DNA of 21,327 bases from Gammaproteobacteria bacterium UBA3532 (GCA_002376965.1 DFOV01000277.1:1-21327), one strand, 5' to 3'; counted from the first letter of the stretch, positions 1 to 9,157 are shown. The notes: a model not told the origin generated them from the sequence alone. Numbers and translations: made by a program.

Positions 1-99
1 CGAAGCAGTAAGTCGGTGTTAGATGAAGCCGCAAGATTACCCCTCGAAGAAGATGATGAATCGTTAGCAAAAAATACAAGGGAGGCTGGCAATGACTAG
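1..99 (+). CDS. ccoQ: CcoQ, cbb3-type cytochrome c oxidase small subunit (3' end only)
   Basis: The frame from base 1 reads 32 residues to a TAG at 97-99, including the stretch DEAARLPLEEDD. This matches the soluble tail of CcoQ/FixQ, a small single-span subunit that helps stabilise the cbb3 oxidase complex in the inner membrane. The N-terminal membrane segment lies outside the window. The last 8 bases overlap the start of ccoP, the usual ccoNOQP order, which supports the call. The tail is acidic, as expected for a cytoplasmic end. The fragment is short, so identity rests partly on its position. Confidence 0.88.
   Translation, partial: RSSKSVLDEAARLPLEEDDESLAKNTREAGND
80..85 (+). promoter_or_regulatory. 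Ribosome binding site of ccoP
   Basis: A strong GGGAGG Shine-Dalgarno sequence lies six bases before the ccoP ATG at 92, inside the end of the ccoQ reading frame. It fixes the ccoP start and suggests efficient re-initiation after CcoQ translation. Confidence 0.7.
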
Positions 100-982
100 T
101 TTCTGGAGTTTATATGTAATCGTACTAACCGTTGGCTCACTGCTAGCGATCCTATGGCTTCTGATGGTAACCCGTAAAGGGGCAGCGGAAGAACTGGAAA
201 AGGAAACCACTGGTCATAGTTTTGATGGCATTGAAGAGTACAATAATCCGTTGCCACGTTGGTGGTTATGGAAATTTTATCTAACGTTAATTTTCGCCGC
301 TATCTATTTCATTCTTTATCCTGGGTTGGGTAATTTTGGTGGAGTATTAGGTTGGTCTTCTACTGGTGAGCATGATGAGGCTGTCGAGGCACATAATGCC
401 AAGTTTGATGCGCTTTATACCGAGCTGGCGAAAACTTCTATACCAGAGTTGGCTAAAGATGCAAAAGCGTTGGAAATCGGTCAGCGACTTTATATGAATA
501 ATTGCTCGGTTTGCCACGGTGCCGATGCGGGTGGAGCGATTGGATTTCCTAATTTAACCGATAATGACTGGTTATATGGCGACACGCCAGAAGCTATAAA
601 AACCACTATTTTAAAAGGACGAGCAAACGGAGTAATGCCTGGCTGGTTAGATAGCTTAGGTGAAAAGGGGGTCAATGAAGTGTCTCAGTTTGTTATGAGC
701 CTGAGTGGCCGAACTGGGCTAAATGAGCAAATGGTCAAAGCAGGTCAAGGCCTTTACAACACCAATTGTATGGCATGCCATGGCCCTGAGGGTAAGGGGA
801 ATACGGCCTTGGGTGCTCCTAACCTGACCGATACAATCTGGCTGTTTGGTGGCTCTCCCACGGTTATTAAGAACACCATCCGTTACGGACGGAATGCCAT
901 TATGCCAGCACATGAGGATATCCTTGGAGAGGACAAAGCGCATGTATTGGCTGCCTATGTGTACAGTCTAAGTCATGAGTGA
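92..982 (+). CDS. ccoP: CcoP, cbb3-type cytochrome c oxidase diheme subunit III
   Basis: CcoP is the membrane-anchored diheme cytochrome c that passes electrons from soluble cytochrome c to the CcoO/CcoN core of the cbb3 oxidase, which reduces oxygen at low concentration and pumps protons. The 296 residues match the usual length. Two hydrophobic segments (about 8-27 and 59-80) precede a periplasmic part with two c-type heme sites, CSVCH (C138, C141, H142) and CMACH (C226, C229, H230). Each is followed by a PNLTD stretch and a methionine in a V/IMP motif (VMPGW, IMPAH), the likely distal heme ligands. The start overlaps ccoQ by 8 bases and has a good ribosome binding site; the end overlaps ccoG by 8 bases. 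Confidence 0.97.
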   Translation: MTSFWSLYVIVLTVGSLLAILWLLMVTRKGAAEELEKETTGHSFDGIEEYNNPLPRWWLWKFYLTLIFAAIYFILYPGLGNFGGVLGWSSTGEHDEAVEAHNAKFDALYTELAKTSIPELAKDAKALEIGQRLYMNNCSVCHGADAGGAIGFPNLTDNDWLYGDTPEAIKTTILKGRANGVMPGWLDSLGEKGVNEVSQFVMSLSGRTGLNEQMVKAGQGLYNTNCMACHGPEGKGNTALGAPNLTDTIWLFGGSPTVIKNTIRYGRNAIMPAHEDILGEDKAHVLAAYVYSLSHE

Positions 983-2429
983 GAAAGACTCGAACAGGAA
1001 AGGGAGTTCAACACACCAAAAGCAGGATAAGTCTAAACCGCAGATAATCGAAACGGTCGATTTATACCAAAAGCCGGACAAAATTTATCCGAAAGCTGTT
1101 CAAGGCCGCTATCACACATTGCGTGTGATAGCGGCTATTGTGTTATTGGGTATATTCTATGGCACTCCATGGCTGCAGTGGAACGGACAGCAGGCGATTC
1201 TTTTTGATTTGCCGGGTCGAGAGTTTCATATTTTCGGCATCACCTTCTGGCCTCAGGATTTCTTCTTATTTGGTTTGCTGTTGGTAATCGCGGCCATCAG
1301 CTTGTTTTTCTTTACTGCCTTGGCTGGACGGTTGTGGTGTGGTTATGCTTGTCCGCAAACGGTTTGGACCAAGATCTTCCTAAAAATTGAGCACTATATT
1401 GAGGGGGATCGAAACGCCAGAATGCGGTTGGATAAGATGCCGTGGAACAGCGAAAAGATCCGCAAGAAGTTCACTAAGCATGGGGTCTGGATAGTCTACT
1501 CACTGTTTACCGGTTTTTGCTTTGTTGGCTATTTTATTCCAGTAGATAGCTTATTCGGTGAAATAGTTAGTCTCAACCTTGGTCCTTGGGCAACTTTCTG
1601 GATTCTATTCTACAGCTTGGCAACTTATGGTAATGCAGGATGGTTGCGTGAGCAGATCTGTATTTACATGTGCCCCTATGCGCGCTTCCAAAGTGCTATG
1701 TTCGATAAGAACACGCTCATTATTACCTACGATGAAGAGCGAGGTGAAAGCAGAGGTTCACGCAAGAAAAATGTAGAACCGGCTACGCTGGGTTTGGGCG
1801 ACTGCATCGACTGTAAGTTGTGTGTCCAAGTGTGCCCGACGGGTATCGATATTCGTGATGGTCTCCAATACGAGTGCATAGGTTGTGCTGCCTGCATTGA
1901 TGTCTGTAATGGCGTTATGGATCAGATGGGATACGACCGAGGCCTGGTTCGTTATAGTACCGAAGAGTCAATGGAAACCGGCCATCTCAAGGTGTTTCGT
2001 CCCCGTGTTTTTATCTACGCTGCCGTATTGCTGGGGCTGCTGGGAGGCTTGGGCTACGCTATTTCTCAGCGTGCTCCAATTGGTCTTGATATCATTCGTG
2101 ATCGCAACCAGCTCTATCGTGAAACGGTTGAAGGTATGGTCGAGAATATTTATACCTTCAAGTTTATTAATAAAGAGCAACGACCACATCGCTGTGAATT
2201 TTCTTTAGTGGAAGCGGGACCAATAACCCTATTGGGCGACAAAGAAATCATTATACCTGCTGGTGAATTAAAGACTCATGTAGCGCGAATGCAGGTTGAT
2301 CCCGGTTTACTAACCAAAGCGAGTAACAGTGTTAATGTTCGTGTGGTTTGTGATGATCTTAATGATTTTGTTTTGTTGGAAGAAGGGCGCTTTGTAGGGC
2401 CTGTTCTGGGACAAAGGATACCTCGATGA
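975..2429 (+). CDS. ccoG: CcoG (FixG/RdxA), cbb3 oxidase accessory iron-sulfur membrane protein
   Basis: CcoG is a polytopic iron-sulfur protein. In studied bacteria it acts as a cupric reductase that prepares copper for insertion into cbb3 oxidase. The 484-residue protein has a cytoplasmic N-terminus, several membrane spans with CxxxCP motifs at C122/C126 and C229/C233, and a dicluster ferredoxin region with C277, C280, C283, C287 and C301, C304, C307, C311. One of these is the full CxxCxxCxxxCP pattern; in the second the Pro is replaced by Asn. After a last span near 345-365 comes the FixG C-terminal Ig-like periplasmic domain. It overlaps ccoP (ATGAGTGA) and ccoH (ATGA), so translation is coupled. 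Confidence 0.96.
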   Translation: MSEKDSNRKGSSTHQKQDKSKPQIIETVDLYQKPDKIYPKAVQGRYHTLRVIAAIVLLGIFYGTPWLQWNGQQAILFDLPGREFHIFGITFWPQDFFLFGLLLVIAAISLFFFTALAGRLWCGYACPQTVWTKIFLKIEHYIEGDRNARMRLDKMPWNSEKIRKKFTKHGVWIVYSLFTGFCFVGYFIPVDSLFGEIVSLNLGPWATFWILFYSLATYGNAGWLREQICIYMCPYARFQSAMFDKNTLIITYDEERGESRGSRKKNVEPATLGLGDCIDCKLCVQVCPTGIDIRDGLQYECIGCAACIDVCNGVMDQMGYDRGLVRYSTEESMETGHLKVFRPRVFIYAAVLLGLLGGLGYAISQRAPIGLDIIRDRNQLYRETVEGMVENIYTFKFINKEQRPHRCEFSLVEAGPITLLGDKEIIIPAGELKTHVARMQVDPGLLTKASNSVNVRVVCDDLNDFVLLEEGRFVGPVLGQRIPR

Positions 2430-2923
2430 GTAATCGATTAGAAAAGACCGACAGCAAACCTTGGTATAAGCAGTTCTGGCCCTGGTTTATTATTGCCATT
2501 CCTGGGTTGACTGTTATAGCTGGCGTAAATATGTTGTTTCTTGCGATCCGCAATGCGGATACCTTAGTTGATGATGATTACTACAAGAGCGGTTTGGCTT
2601 TAAATCAGAGAATGGAAAAAAATGCTCTGGCGGCATCTAAAAATATCACGGTTGAACTGAACTACCGCAATCAAGCTATCCAACTCTGTGTTCAAGGAAA
2701 CAGTAATAATCAGCAGTTTGAACTGACCATGCAGCATGCTACTTTGGCTCACTTTGACCAGCATCTGGCTTTTACCATGAGTGACGGCGATTGTAATGTG
2801 ATTGCGCTAGATTCGGTCGCAGAAGGCAACTATCATTTTACATTAGATGCTCTGGAAGAGCAGTGGCGGGTGATCGGGTCAAGTTACTTCCCAATAAAGG
2901 CACCTATTACGCTACACCCATAA
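2426..2923 (+). CDS. ccoH: CcoH (FixH), cbb3 oxidase assembly protein
   Basis: CcoH is a small single-span protein that binds assembling cbb3 subunits and is needed for a stable oxidase. The 165 residues show the family features: an N-terminal KPWYKQFWPWF block leading into one membrane span (about 19-41), then a conserved DDDYYKSGLALNQ stretch just outside the membrane, and a less conserved periplasmic beta-rich domain. It starts in an ATGA overlap with the ccoG stop and ends 17 bases before ccoI. Nothing is missing compared with the family. Confidence 0.93.
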   Translation: MSNRLEKTDSKPWYKQFWPWFIIAIPGLTVIAGVNMLFLAIRNADTLVDDDYYKSGLALNQRMEKNALAASKNITVELNYRNQAIQLCVQGNSNNQQFELTMQHATLAHFDQHLAFTMSDGDCNVIALDSVAEGNYHFTLDALEEQWRVIGSSYFPIKAPITLHP

Positions 2924-2940
2924 TTACGCCACACAAATAG

Positions 2941-5322
2941 ATGTCTTCTTGTTTTCACTGTGCTGAATCCATTCCTGAAGGAGCTGACTTCTCGGCAAAT
3001 ATTGCTGGGAAGTCTAGGTATTTTTGTTGTGCGGGTTGTATGGCTGTATCGCAAACCATTACGGACAGCGGATTGGATAGCTTCTACCACAAGCGTGATC
3101 GCGCCTCGGTTAAGGTGGGGGAAGAGAGCGCATCAGTAACCTCTTTTGCCATTTATGATGACTCGGTATTTAATCAAGACTTCACCGATGTTATCGAACA
3201 CAGAGCAACAACTAAACTACTGGTTGAAGGTATTACTTGTGTTGCATGTGGCTGGCTAATCGAAAAGCGTCTGGCCCAAATAGAGGGCGTATGGCGAGCG
3301 AGTTTGATTTCTACTAGCCACAAACTCATCATTGAATTCGATGCATCAAAGGTATTACTCAGTCAGTTGGTGAAATGTGTTCATCAGCTCGGCTATACCG
3401 TTCATCCATATAATGAAGTTAAAAGGCAGCAAACCGCAAATAGCGAAAGTCGGCGCTTAATGAAGCGGTTGGGGGTTGCTGGCTTTGGCATGATGCAGGT
3501 GATGATGTTTGCAGTCGCGCTATATGCTGGTGCCTGGCAAGGGATGGATAGCAAAGATCAGGTTTTTCTGCATTGGGTCAGTCTGATTGTTGCGGTTCCG
3601 GTGGTATTTTACAGTGGCTTTCCTTTTTTCCACAAAGCATGGCGTGGCCTGCGCGGTAGACAGCTAAATATGGATGTCCCTGTCTCTATTGCACTAATAC
3701 TTGCTTTTGGTGCCAGTGCCTATGCGACTTTTAGCGGCGAGGGAGAGGTTTACTATGATTCGGTGACCATGTTTGTGTTCTTTTTGTTGTGTGGTCGGTT
3801 TATTGAGCACCAGACTCGGACCAAAGGTCTGCGCCACTTTATTAGCGCTGGCGCTGAATTACCTGTGACGTCCCATAAAAAGACGCCAGATGGTTGGCAG
3901 CAGGTTGCTGCAAAGTCGATACTGCCTGACGATATTGTGCTGGTGGCAAGTGGTGCGATTATCCCTAGCGATGGCGTGGTAGTGAGCGGAACGACCCAAG
4001 TCAATGAAGCCTTATTGACTGGAGAGTCTCTACCCATCACAAAGAGGGTTGGCGACAAAGTATATGGTGGCTCAGTTAACCAGGAAAGCCCCATTCAAGT
4101 GAAAGTTACTGCCACACACGCTTCGTCTTTGATTGGTAAAATATCCCATCTAATGGATGCTGCGATGTCTACCAGACCAAAATCGATCGCCATAGTTGAT
4201 CGCTGGGCATCCTGGTTTGTGGGCGCGGTGTTGTTGATTAGCCTAGCGACTTACACTGTCTGGCATTTTGTATTGCTCTCAGATGATGCCTTTTGGGTGA
4301 CACTTTCAGTATTGGTGGTAACCTGCCCATGTGCCTTGTCATTAGCCACACCGGCTGCAATCGTTAATACCATTCAAACTATGGCTTCTAAAGGGATTGT
4401 GGTCACTCGCAGTGAAGTGATAGAGCAAATAGCCAGTATTAAACGCGTTGTATTTGATAAAACCGGCACCTTAACCAGCGGAGATATACAGATATCTCGG
4501 GTTGAAGCCTTTGATCCCAACTATACCGCTCAGCAATGCTTTGATATTGCAGCTGGCCTGGAGCAATATGTATCCCATCCAATCGCTCAGGCTTTAGTGC
4601 AACGCATGCAGACTCGGGTTTCTGTTAGTCGGCCTGCTGTAGAGGTAGGGAGAGGAGTCTCTGGAGAAATCGGTGGGCAGGTTTGGTATTTAGGCTCGGC
4701 CGAATGGATCAGTGCCAAGAGCCATAAACCTAGTCAACCATGCGATATATATCTAGCAACAGAGAGTGCTGTCATCGCTGGATTTTATCTATCAGATAAC
4801 GTTAGGCCAAATGCAGCAACCACCGTTTCCTGGCTAAACCAGCTTGGTTTAAAGCTATCCCTGCTTTCTGGCGATAGAATGGATAAGGTCGCCGAGGTCG
4901 CAAGGCAGTGTCAAATAGAAGATTTTTACGCGCGAAGTATGCCGGAACAAAAGCTAGCGCAAGTAAAGCACTGGCAGTCCAGTGGTGAAGCCGTTTTGAT
5001 GATTGGTGACGGTATGAACGATGCTCCGGTCTTGAGTGCCAGTGATGTGTCTGTAGCAATGGGAGAGGGCACCCATCTAGCGCAAGCGAATGCTGATATG
5101 TTATTAGTATCCAATGATCTGGCAAGCCTTAAACATATGTTTGAGCTGGCTGCGACGGGACGACGTATCATTGTCCAGAATTTAATGTGGGCAATTGGTT
5201 ACAATGTGACGGTTTTACCCGTTGCTATGGCGGGTTGGGTTCCCCCCTATCTGGCGGCCATTGGTATGTCGCTAAGCTCTCTGATTGTCATTATTAATGC
5301 GAGTCGTATCACCCGAAAATAA
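2941..5322 (+). CDS. ccoI: CcoI (FixI/CopA2-type), copper-exporting P1B-type ATPase for cbb3 oxidase
   Basis: This P-type ATPase moves Cu(I) across the inner membrane, using ATP, to supply copper for cbb3 oxidase. The 793 residues begin with a cysteine-rich metal-binding module (CFHC near residue 4, CCAGC near 30), followed by a heavy-metal-associated domain with CVAC (C100, C103). Further on are the TGE actuator motif (T360-E362), the CPC metal site in the membrane (C462-C464), the phosphorylated aspartate in DKTGT (D506), an HP motif (SHPIAQ) and the hinge GDGMNDAP (from G689). It begins 17 bases after ccoH, right after an in-frame TAG, with no evident Shine-Dalgarno sequence, so translation may depend on coupling. 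General detoxification CopA is an alternative, but the N-terminal module and operon favour CcoI. Confidence 0.96.
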   Translation: MSSCFHCAESIPEGADFSANIAGKSRYFCCAGCMAVSQTITDSGLDSFYHKRDRASVKVGEESASVTSFAIYDDSVFNQDFTDVIEHRATTKLLVEGITCVACGWLIEKRLAQIEGVWRASLISTSHKLIIEFDASKVLLSQLVKCVHQLGYTVHPYNEVKRQQTANSESRRLMKRLGVAGFGMMQVMMFAVALYAGAWQGMDSKDQVFLHWVSLIVAVPVVFYSGFPFFHKAWRGLRGRQLNMDVPVSIALILAFGASAYATFSGEGEVYYDSVTMFVFFLLCGRFIEHQTRTKGLRHFISAGAELPVTSHKKTPDGWQQVAAKSILPDDIVLVASGAIIPSDGVVVSGTTQVNEALLTGESLPITKRVGDKVYGGSVNQESPIQVKVTATHASSLIGKISHLMDAAMSTRPKSIAIVDRWASWFVGAVLLISLATYTVWHFVLLSDDAFWVTLSVLVVTCPCALSLATPAAIVNTIQTMASKGIVVTRSEVIEQIASIKRVVFDKTGTLTSGDIQISRVEAFDPNYTAQQCFDIAAGLEQYVSHPIAQALVQRMQTRVSVSRPAVEVGRGVSGEIGGQVWYLGSAEWISAKSHKPSQPCDIYLATESAVIAGFYLSDNVRPNAATTVSWLNQLGLKLSLLSGDRMDKVAEVARQCQIEDFYARSMPEQKLAQVKHWQSSGEAVLMIGDGMNDAPVLSASDVSVAMGEGTHLAQANADMLLVSNDLASLKHMFELAATGRRIIVQNLMWAIGYNVTVLPVAMAGWVPPYLAAIGMSLSSLIVIINASRITRK

Positions 5323-5336
5323 CTCGCTAAAGCGTT

Positions 5337-5342
5337 GGGAGA
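5337..5342 (+). promoter_or_regulatory. Ribosome binding site of ccoS
   Basis: A GGGAGA sequence lies six bases before the ATG at 5349 and favours that start over the in-frame ATG at 5358. Confidence 0.55.
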
Positions 5343-5348
5343 AACAGA

Positions 5349-5582
5349 ATGCAAGCAATGTATTTTCTTATTCCACTGGCTATCGTTATTGTGGTTGTGG
5401 CCATTGCTGTATTTCTTTGGGCGGTGGACAGTGGCCAATATGATGATTTAGACCGCGCATCACGGGACATATTGTTTGATGATGACGAGCTTGATGGTCG
5501 CTATGAGCTTGATGGTAAAGAAGCGTGTCATAATGACAATGCGACGGATGAACTCACGAAGGATATGCCAAAGCGTGATTGA
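5349..5582 (+). CDS. ccoS: CcoS, cbb3 oxidase maturation protein
   Basis: CcoS is a tiny membrane protein required for cofactor loading of cbb3 oxidase. The 77 residues have one membrane span (about 5-24) ending in AVFLWAVDSGQYDDLD, a pattern very typical of the family, followed by ILFDDDE and a strongly acidic tail. The tail is somewhat longer than in many homologues. It lies 26 bases after ccoI and overlaps the likely GTG start of the next gene by 8 bases. An alternative start is the ATG three codons in. Confidence 0.92.
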   Translation: MQAMYFLIPLAIVIVVVAIAVFLWAVDSGQYDDLDRASRDILFDDDELDGRYELDGKEACHNDNATDELTKDMPKRD

Positions 5583-6273
5583 TCCAACGGCTATGGTGAC
5601 AGCTTTGGTCATGGGCATTTCAAGCTCGGTGCACTGTCTTGGCATGTGTGGTGGGCTGGCATTGGCCATTTCCAGTCCACAAAAGCAGTGGCTACCGCTG
5701 GTCTATCACGCAGGGCGACTGGCCATTTATTCTTTACTAGGAGCCGTCGGGGCACTTCTTTTATGGGGCGTGTCACAGTGGTTTGCGGTAGGACTTCGTT
5801 TTTTCAGTGGTGTTTTGTTGATTGCTGCGGGGCTATATATTGGCAGGTGGTGGTTTGGGCTTGTTTATATCGAAAAAAAATTGGCTTTTACCTGGCAAAT
5901 AGCCAATAAGTATACCCAAGCCATATTACCCCCTAAAAAAATATCCGATGCGTTTTTACTTGGATTATTATGGGGAATGATGCCGTGTGGGCTGATATAT
6001 TCCAGTGTGCTTTGGGCTAGCGCATACGGTGGAGCACTCGATGGCGCTTTGTTGATGTTGCTTTTCGGAATTGGCACGCTTCCGGCCTTGCTCGGCTTGT
6101 CTTTTGCTGGGCAGTCTTTTCAGAGTGTTTTTCAGCATGCTATTGCCAAGAAATTGCTTGGTGGGATACTCATTAGTATTGGGCTTTGGGTGGCCCTTGG
6201 GGCTGTGGTTCTGGGCGAACGTTTGTACCAGCATGACTATTTATGCAGCCCATCGGCCTTAATCACTTCATAA
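5575..6273 (+). CDS. TauE/SafE-family (DsbD_2-like) membrane protein linked to cbb3 assembly genes
   Basis: This is a polytopic inner-membrane protein of about six spans. It has the motif HCLGMCGG near the N-terminus (H20, C21, C25 from the GTG start) and a second MPCGLIYSS motif (C138). The same pair of motifs marks the family annotated as sulfite exporter TauE/SafE or cytochrome biogenesis (DsbD_2-like) proteins, often found right after ccoS. The substrate is unknown; copper or thiol transfer is an inference from context. I chose the GTG at 5575, giving 232 residues, because an AAGGA lies upstream, it overlaps the ccoS stop, and the first membrane segment follows directly. The ATG at 5593 is a close alternative. 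The open frame extends upstream to an ATG at 5476, but that part lies inside ccoS. Confidence 0.8.
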   Translation: MIDPTAMVTALVMGISSSVHCLGMCGGLALAISSPQKQWLPLVYHAGRLAIYSLLGAVGALLLWGVSQWFAVGLRFFSGVLLIAAGLYIGRWWFGLVYIEKKLAFTWQIANKYTQAILPPKKISDAFLLGLLWGMMPCGLIYSSVLWASAYGGALDGALLMLLFGIGTLPALLGLSFAGQSFQSVFQHAIAKKLLGGILISIGLWVALGAVVLGERLYQHDYLCSPSALITS

Positions 6274-6288
6274 TCTGACATGAAGTGA
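6263..6288 (+). terminator. Hairpin overlapping the end of the cco operon, possible terminator
   Basis: TCACTTCA (6263-6270) and TGAAGTGA (6281-6288) form a perfect 8-base stem with a 10-base loop containing the stop codon of the TauE-like gene. A short T run (TGTGTTTT) follows about ten bases later. It is AT-rich and lacks an adjacent T tract, so it may instead protect the 3' end of the mRNA. It is the only candidate operon end before acnB. Confidence 0.4.
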
Positions 6289-6443
6289 CAAATCTGTGTT
6301 TTATCAATTTACATTACCTGTTGTTGCAACATGGCGATAAATTTTGATAAATGCTAAAATGCTGGCCATCCCACGCACACAAAATAAGCGTTAAACCTAT
6401 CTACAATTTAACCCAACCTCAGCGATAAGCTGGCGTGAGAGGG

Positions 6444-6483
6444 CTTTGTTACCAGCAACTGGCGTTAACTGGTGATAGCAAAG
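6444..6483 (+). promoter_or_regulatory. Stem-loop in the acnB leader
   Basis: CTTTG plus TTACCAG (6444-6455) can pair with CTGGTGA (6469-6475) and CAAAG (6479-6483). This gives a 12-base-pair stem (one G-U pair) broken by a 3-base bulge (TAG), with a 13-base loop. Inside it CCAG (6452-6455) could instead pair with CTGG (6459-6462), a competing small hairpin. It ends 58 bases before the acnB start. A role in regulation is inference. Confidence 0.4.
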
Positions 6484-6528
6484 ATTCTTGAAAACGCAGC
6501 TATCGAACAGGTTAACCACGATCATTGT

Positions 6529-6533
6529 GAGGA
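6529..6533 (+). promoter_or_regulatory. Ribosome binding site that decides the acnB start
   Basis: GAGGA lies eight bases before a GTG at 6542. The protein from that GTG aligns with the known AcnB N-terminus, so this site sets the true start 54 bases inside the longest open frame. Confidence 0.75.
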
Positions 6534-6541
6534 TATTATTC

Positions 6542-9148
6542 GTGTTAGATCATTATCGTAAACACGTTGCAGAACGTGCCGAGCAAGGTGTTGTACCCAA
6601 GCCTTTAAATGCCCAGCAAGTCGCAGAGCTTGTTGAACTTCTCAAGAACCCACCTGAAGGTGAAGAAGCGTTCATTCTTGATCTTATTGGAAATCGCGTT
6701 CCTCCAGGGGTTGATGAAGCAGCCTATGTTAAGGCGGGTTTCCTAAGTGCTATTTTAAAAGACGAGGCCACAAGCCCTCTCATCGATAAAACCCAGGCGA
6801 TCAAGTTGTTGGGTAATATGCATGGTGGCTACAATATCGCAACGTTGGTTGAATTACTTGATGATGAGACACTGGGAACCCTTGCCGCGGATGAGCTAAA
6901 ACACACGTTGCTGATGTTTGATGCATTTCATGATGTTGCTGAAAAAGCCAAAGCGGGCAATCAGAATGCTCAATCTGTGCTTGAATCCTGGGCCAATGCG
7001 GAATGGTTCACTAATCGTCCTAAAGTGCCTGAAAGCATCAAAGTCGCCGTGTTTAAAGTAACGGGTGAAACCAACACCGACGATTTGTCTCCAGCGCCTG
7101 ACGCTTGGTCGCGCCCGGATATTCCATTGCATGCTCGTGCCATGTACAAAATGACGCGTGAAGGTCTTGAGCCTGAAGAGCATGGCGTTACTGGCCCTAT
7201 GCAGCAAGTTGAAGATGTTCAGGCGAAAGGTTATCCGGTTGCCTTTGTTGGTGATGTGGTTGGTACCGGTTCATCTCGTAAATCTGCTACTAACTCGGTG
7301 TTGTGGTTTTTTGGTGATGACATTCCTGGTGTACCGAATAAGAAGGGCGGCGGCATCTGTATTGGTGGTAAGGTAGCGCCAATTTTCTATAACACCATGG
7401 AAGATGCTGGAGCTTTGGTATTCGAAGCCCCTGTTGATGACATTAATATGGGCGATGTTATTGAGATCCGCCCATACGATGGCAAAATCTTATCCGAATC
7501 TGGCGAGGTTATTTCTGAATTCGCACTTAAGTCGCAAGTTCTGCTGGACGAAGTGCAAGCCGGAGGCCGCATCAACTTGATCATTGGCCGTGGCTTGACC
7601 CTGAAAGCCCGTGAAGCTTTAGGACTTGATGAAGGGGACTTTTTCCGCAAGCCGACAGCTCCAGTCGATTCGGGTAAAGGCTTTTCATTGGCACAGAAAA
7701 TGGTGGGCAAAGCCTGTGGTGTTGAAGGTATCCGACCAGGAACCTACTGTGAGCCACAAATGACAACCGTCGGTTCGCAAGATACAACCGGGCCAATGAC
7801 GCGAGATGAGCTAAAAGATTTGGCTTGCTTAGGGTTCTCTGCGGATCTGGTTATGCAGTCATTCTGTCATACGGCGGCTTATCCAAAACCCGTTGATATC
7901 GATACCCAGCATACCTTGCCCGACTTCATTCAAACACGTGGTGGTGTTTCGTTGCGTCCTGGTGACGGCATCATCCATAGCTGGTTGAACCGTATGTTAT
8001 TGCCTGATACTGTCGGTACAGGAGGTGATTCACATACCCGTTTCCCTATGGGGATTTCTTTCCCTGCTGGTTCTGGATTAGTCGCCTTTGCGGCAGCAAC
8101 GGGCGTTATGCCACTGGATATGCCTGAGTCTGTATTGGTTCGTTTTAAAGGTAAAATGCAGCCAGGCATCACATTGCGCGACCTGGTTCACGCCATTCCA
8201 TACTATGCCATCCAGCAAGGTTTATTAACGGTAGAGAAAAAAGGCAAGAAAAACATATTCTCTGGTCGTATTCTGGAGATTGAAGGCCTTAAAGGGCTGA
8301 CTGTTGAGCAGGCGTTTGAGCTTTCCGACGCCTCTGCTGAGCGCTCTGCTGCAGGCTGTGCCATCAAGCTGGAAGAAGATGCAGTAGCTGAATACTTACG
8401 CTCAAATATCACGTTGCTACGTTGGATGATCAACGAAGGCTATGGTGATCCTCGTACGCTTGAGCGCCGTGCGGCAGCGATGGAGTCTTGGTTGGATAAT
8501 CCTGAATTGATGGAATCCGATGATGATGCTGAGTATGCTGCGGTTATCGAGATTGACCTAAGCGAAGTCGTAGAGCCCATCGTTTGTTGTCCAAATGATC
8601 CAGATGATGCCAAGCTACTGTCTGATGTTGCTGGCGACAAAGTGGATGAGGTCTTCATTGGTTCTTGTATGACTAATATTGGCCACTTCCGGGCGGCGGG
8701 TAAATTGCTTGATTCCTACAAAGGCGGCATGTCGACGCGTTTGTGGTTATCGCCACCAACTAAAATGGATCAACACACTTTGATGGAAGAAGGGTATTAC
8801 AACATATATGGTCGTTCTGGCGCGCGTATGGAAATGCCTGGATGCTCATTGTGTATGGGGAATCAGGCGCGTGTTGCACCAAACAGCACCGTGCTATCCA
8901 CCTCGACTCGAAACTTCCCTAACCGTTTGGGCGATGGAGCCAATGTCTATCTAACGTCTGCTGAGCTGGCAGCTGTTGGAGCTATCTTAGGCAAGCTGCC
9001 TAGCCCTGATGAGTATATGCAATACGCTCAAAAACTGGACTCAATGTCTGGCGAAATTTATCGTTATATGAATTTTGACCAGATTGAATCGTTCCAGAAA
9101 GCGGCTAACGAAGCAAAAGCAAAAGTTATCGAAGTCGCTCCGGCTTAA
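6542..9148 (+). CDS. acnB: Aconitate hydratase B (bifunctional aconitase / 2-methylisocitrate dehydratase)
   Basis: AcnB interconverts citrate and isocitrate in the TCA cycle with a [4Fe-4S] cluster and can act on 2-methylisocitrate. The GTG start at 6542 gives [16 protein letters not shown] and 868 residues, close to the 865 of E. coli AcnB. The longer frame from 6488 adds 18 non-conserved residues. The order is that of AcnB: N-terminal HEAT-like domain, swivelling domain with [12 protein letters not shown], then the three-part catalytic core. Cluster ligands are C709 (GSCMTN), C768 and C771 (GCSLCMGN). Substrate and serine motifs such as GGDSHTRFP and [10 protein letters not shown] are present. 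It stands alone between a hairpin-rich leader and a terminator-like hairpin. Iron- or oxidant-dependent control through its mRNA, known for E. coli AcnB, is possible but not shown here. Confidence 0.98.
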   Translation: MLDHYRKHVAERAEQGVVPKPLNAQQVAELVELLKNPPEGEEAFILDLIGNRVPPGVDEAAYVKAGFLSAILKDEATSPLIDKTQAIKLLGNMHGGYNIATLVELLDDETLGTLAADELKHTLLMFDAFHDVAEKAKAGNQNAQSVLESWANAEWFTNRPKVPESIKVAVFKVTGETNTDDLSPAPDAWSRPDIPLHARAMYKMTREGLEPEEHGVTGPMQQVEDVQAKGYPVAFVGDVVGTGSSRKSATNSVLWFFGDDIPGVPNKKGGGICIGGKVAPIFYNTMEDAGALVFEAPVDDINMGDVIEIRPYDGKILSESGEVISEFALKSQVLLDEVQAGGRINLIIGRGLTLKAREALGLDEGDFFRKPTAPVDSGKGFSLAQKMVGKACGVEGIRPGTYCEPQMTTVGSQDTTGPMTRDELKDLACLGFSADLVMQSFCHTAAYPKPVDIDTQHTLPDFIQTRGGVSLRPGDGIIHSWLNRMLLPDTVGTGGDSHTRFPMGISFPAGSGLVAFAAATGVMPLDMPESVLVRFKGKMQPGITLRDLVHAIPYYAIQQGLLTVEKKGKKNIFSGRILEIEGLKGLTVEQAFELSDASAERSAAGCAIKLEEDAVAEYLRSNITLLRWMINEGYGDPRTLERRAAAMESWLDNPELMESDDDAEYAAVIEIDLSEVVEPIVCCPNDPDDAKLLSDVAGDKVDEVFIGSCMTNIGHFRAAGKLLDSYKGGMSTRLWLSPPTKMDQHTLMEEGYYNIYGRSGARMEMPGCSLCMGNQARVAPNSTVLSTSTRNFPNRLGDGANVYLTSAELAAVGAILGKLPSPDEYMQYAQKLDSMSGEIYRYMNFDQIESFQKAANEAKAKVIEVAPA

Positions 9149-9157
9149 TGTCTATCT

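Larger units (their letters stand above)
6274..6541. other. cco-acnB intergenic region and acnB leader
   Basis: These 268 bases carry no gene that I can support. The left half is AT-rich and has an inverted repeat TTTATCAA (6300-6307) / TTGATAAA (6344-6351). The right half holds a longer hairpin described separately. An acnB promoter should lie here, but no pair of -35 and -10 boxes is convincing. The open frame running upstream of acnB to 6488 does not look like conserved protein sequence. Confidence 0.6.

Noticed and set aside
4802..5171. Minus-strand open frames within ccoI
   Set aside because: They are shadows of the conserved ATPase hinge region, with no start signals or recognisable protein features.
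5476..5574. Upstream start for the TauE-like protein inside ccoS
   Set aside because: The added residues are Met/Arg-rich out-of-frame ccoS sequence, not a membrane protein start.
6344..6360. FNR/Anr-type box before acnB (TTGAT half-site)
   Set aside because: Only one half-site, TTGAT, is present; the matching ATCAA at the right spacing is missing. The complementary TTTATCAA lies 36 bases away, which does not fit the site geometry.
6488..6541. N-terminal extension of acnB by 18 codons
   Set aside because: The extra residues do not resemble AcnB, and a GAGGA site precedes the GTG at 6542, where conserved sequence begins.
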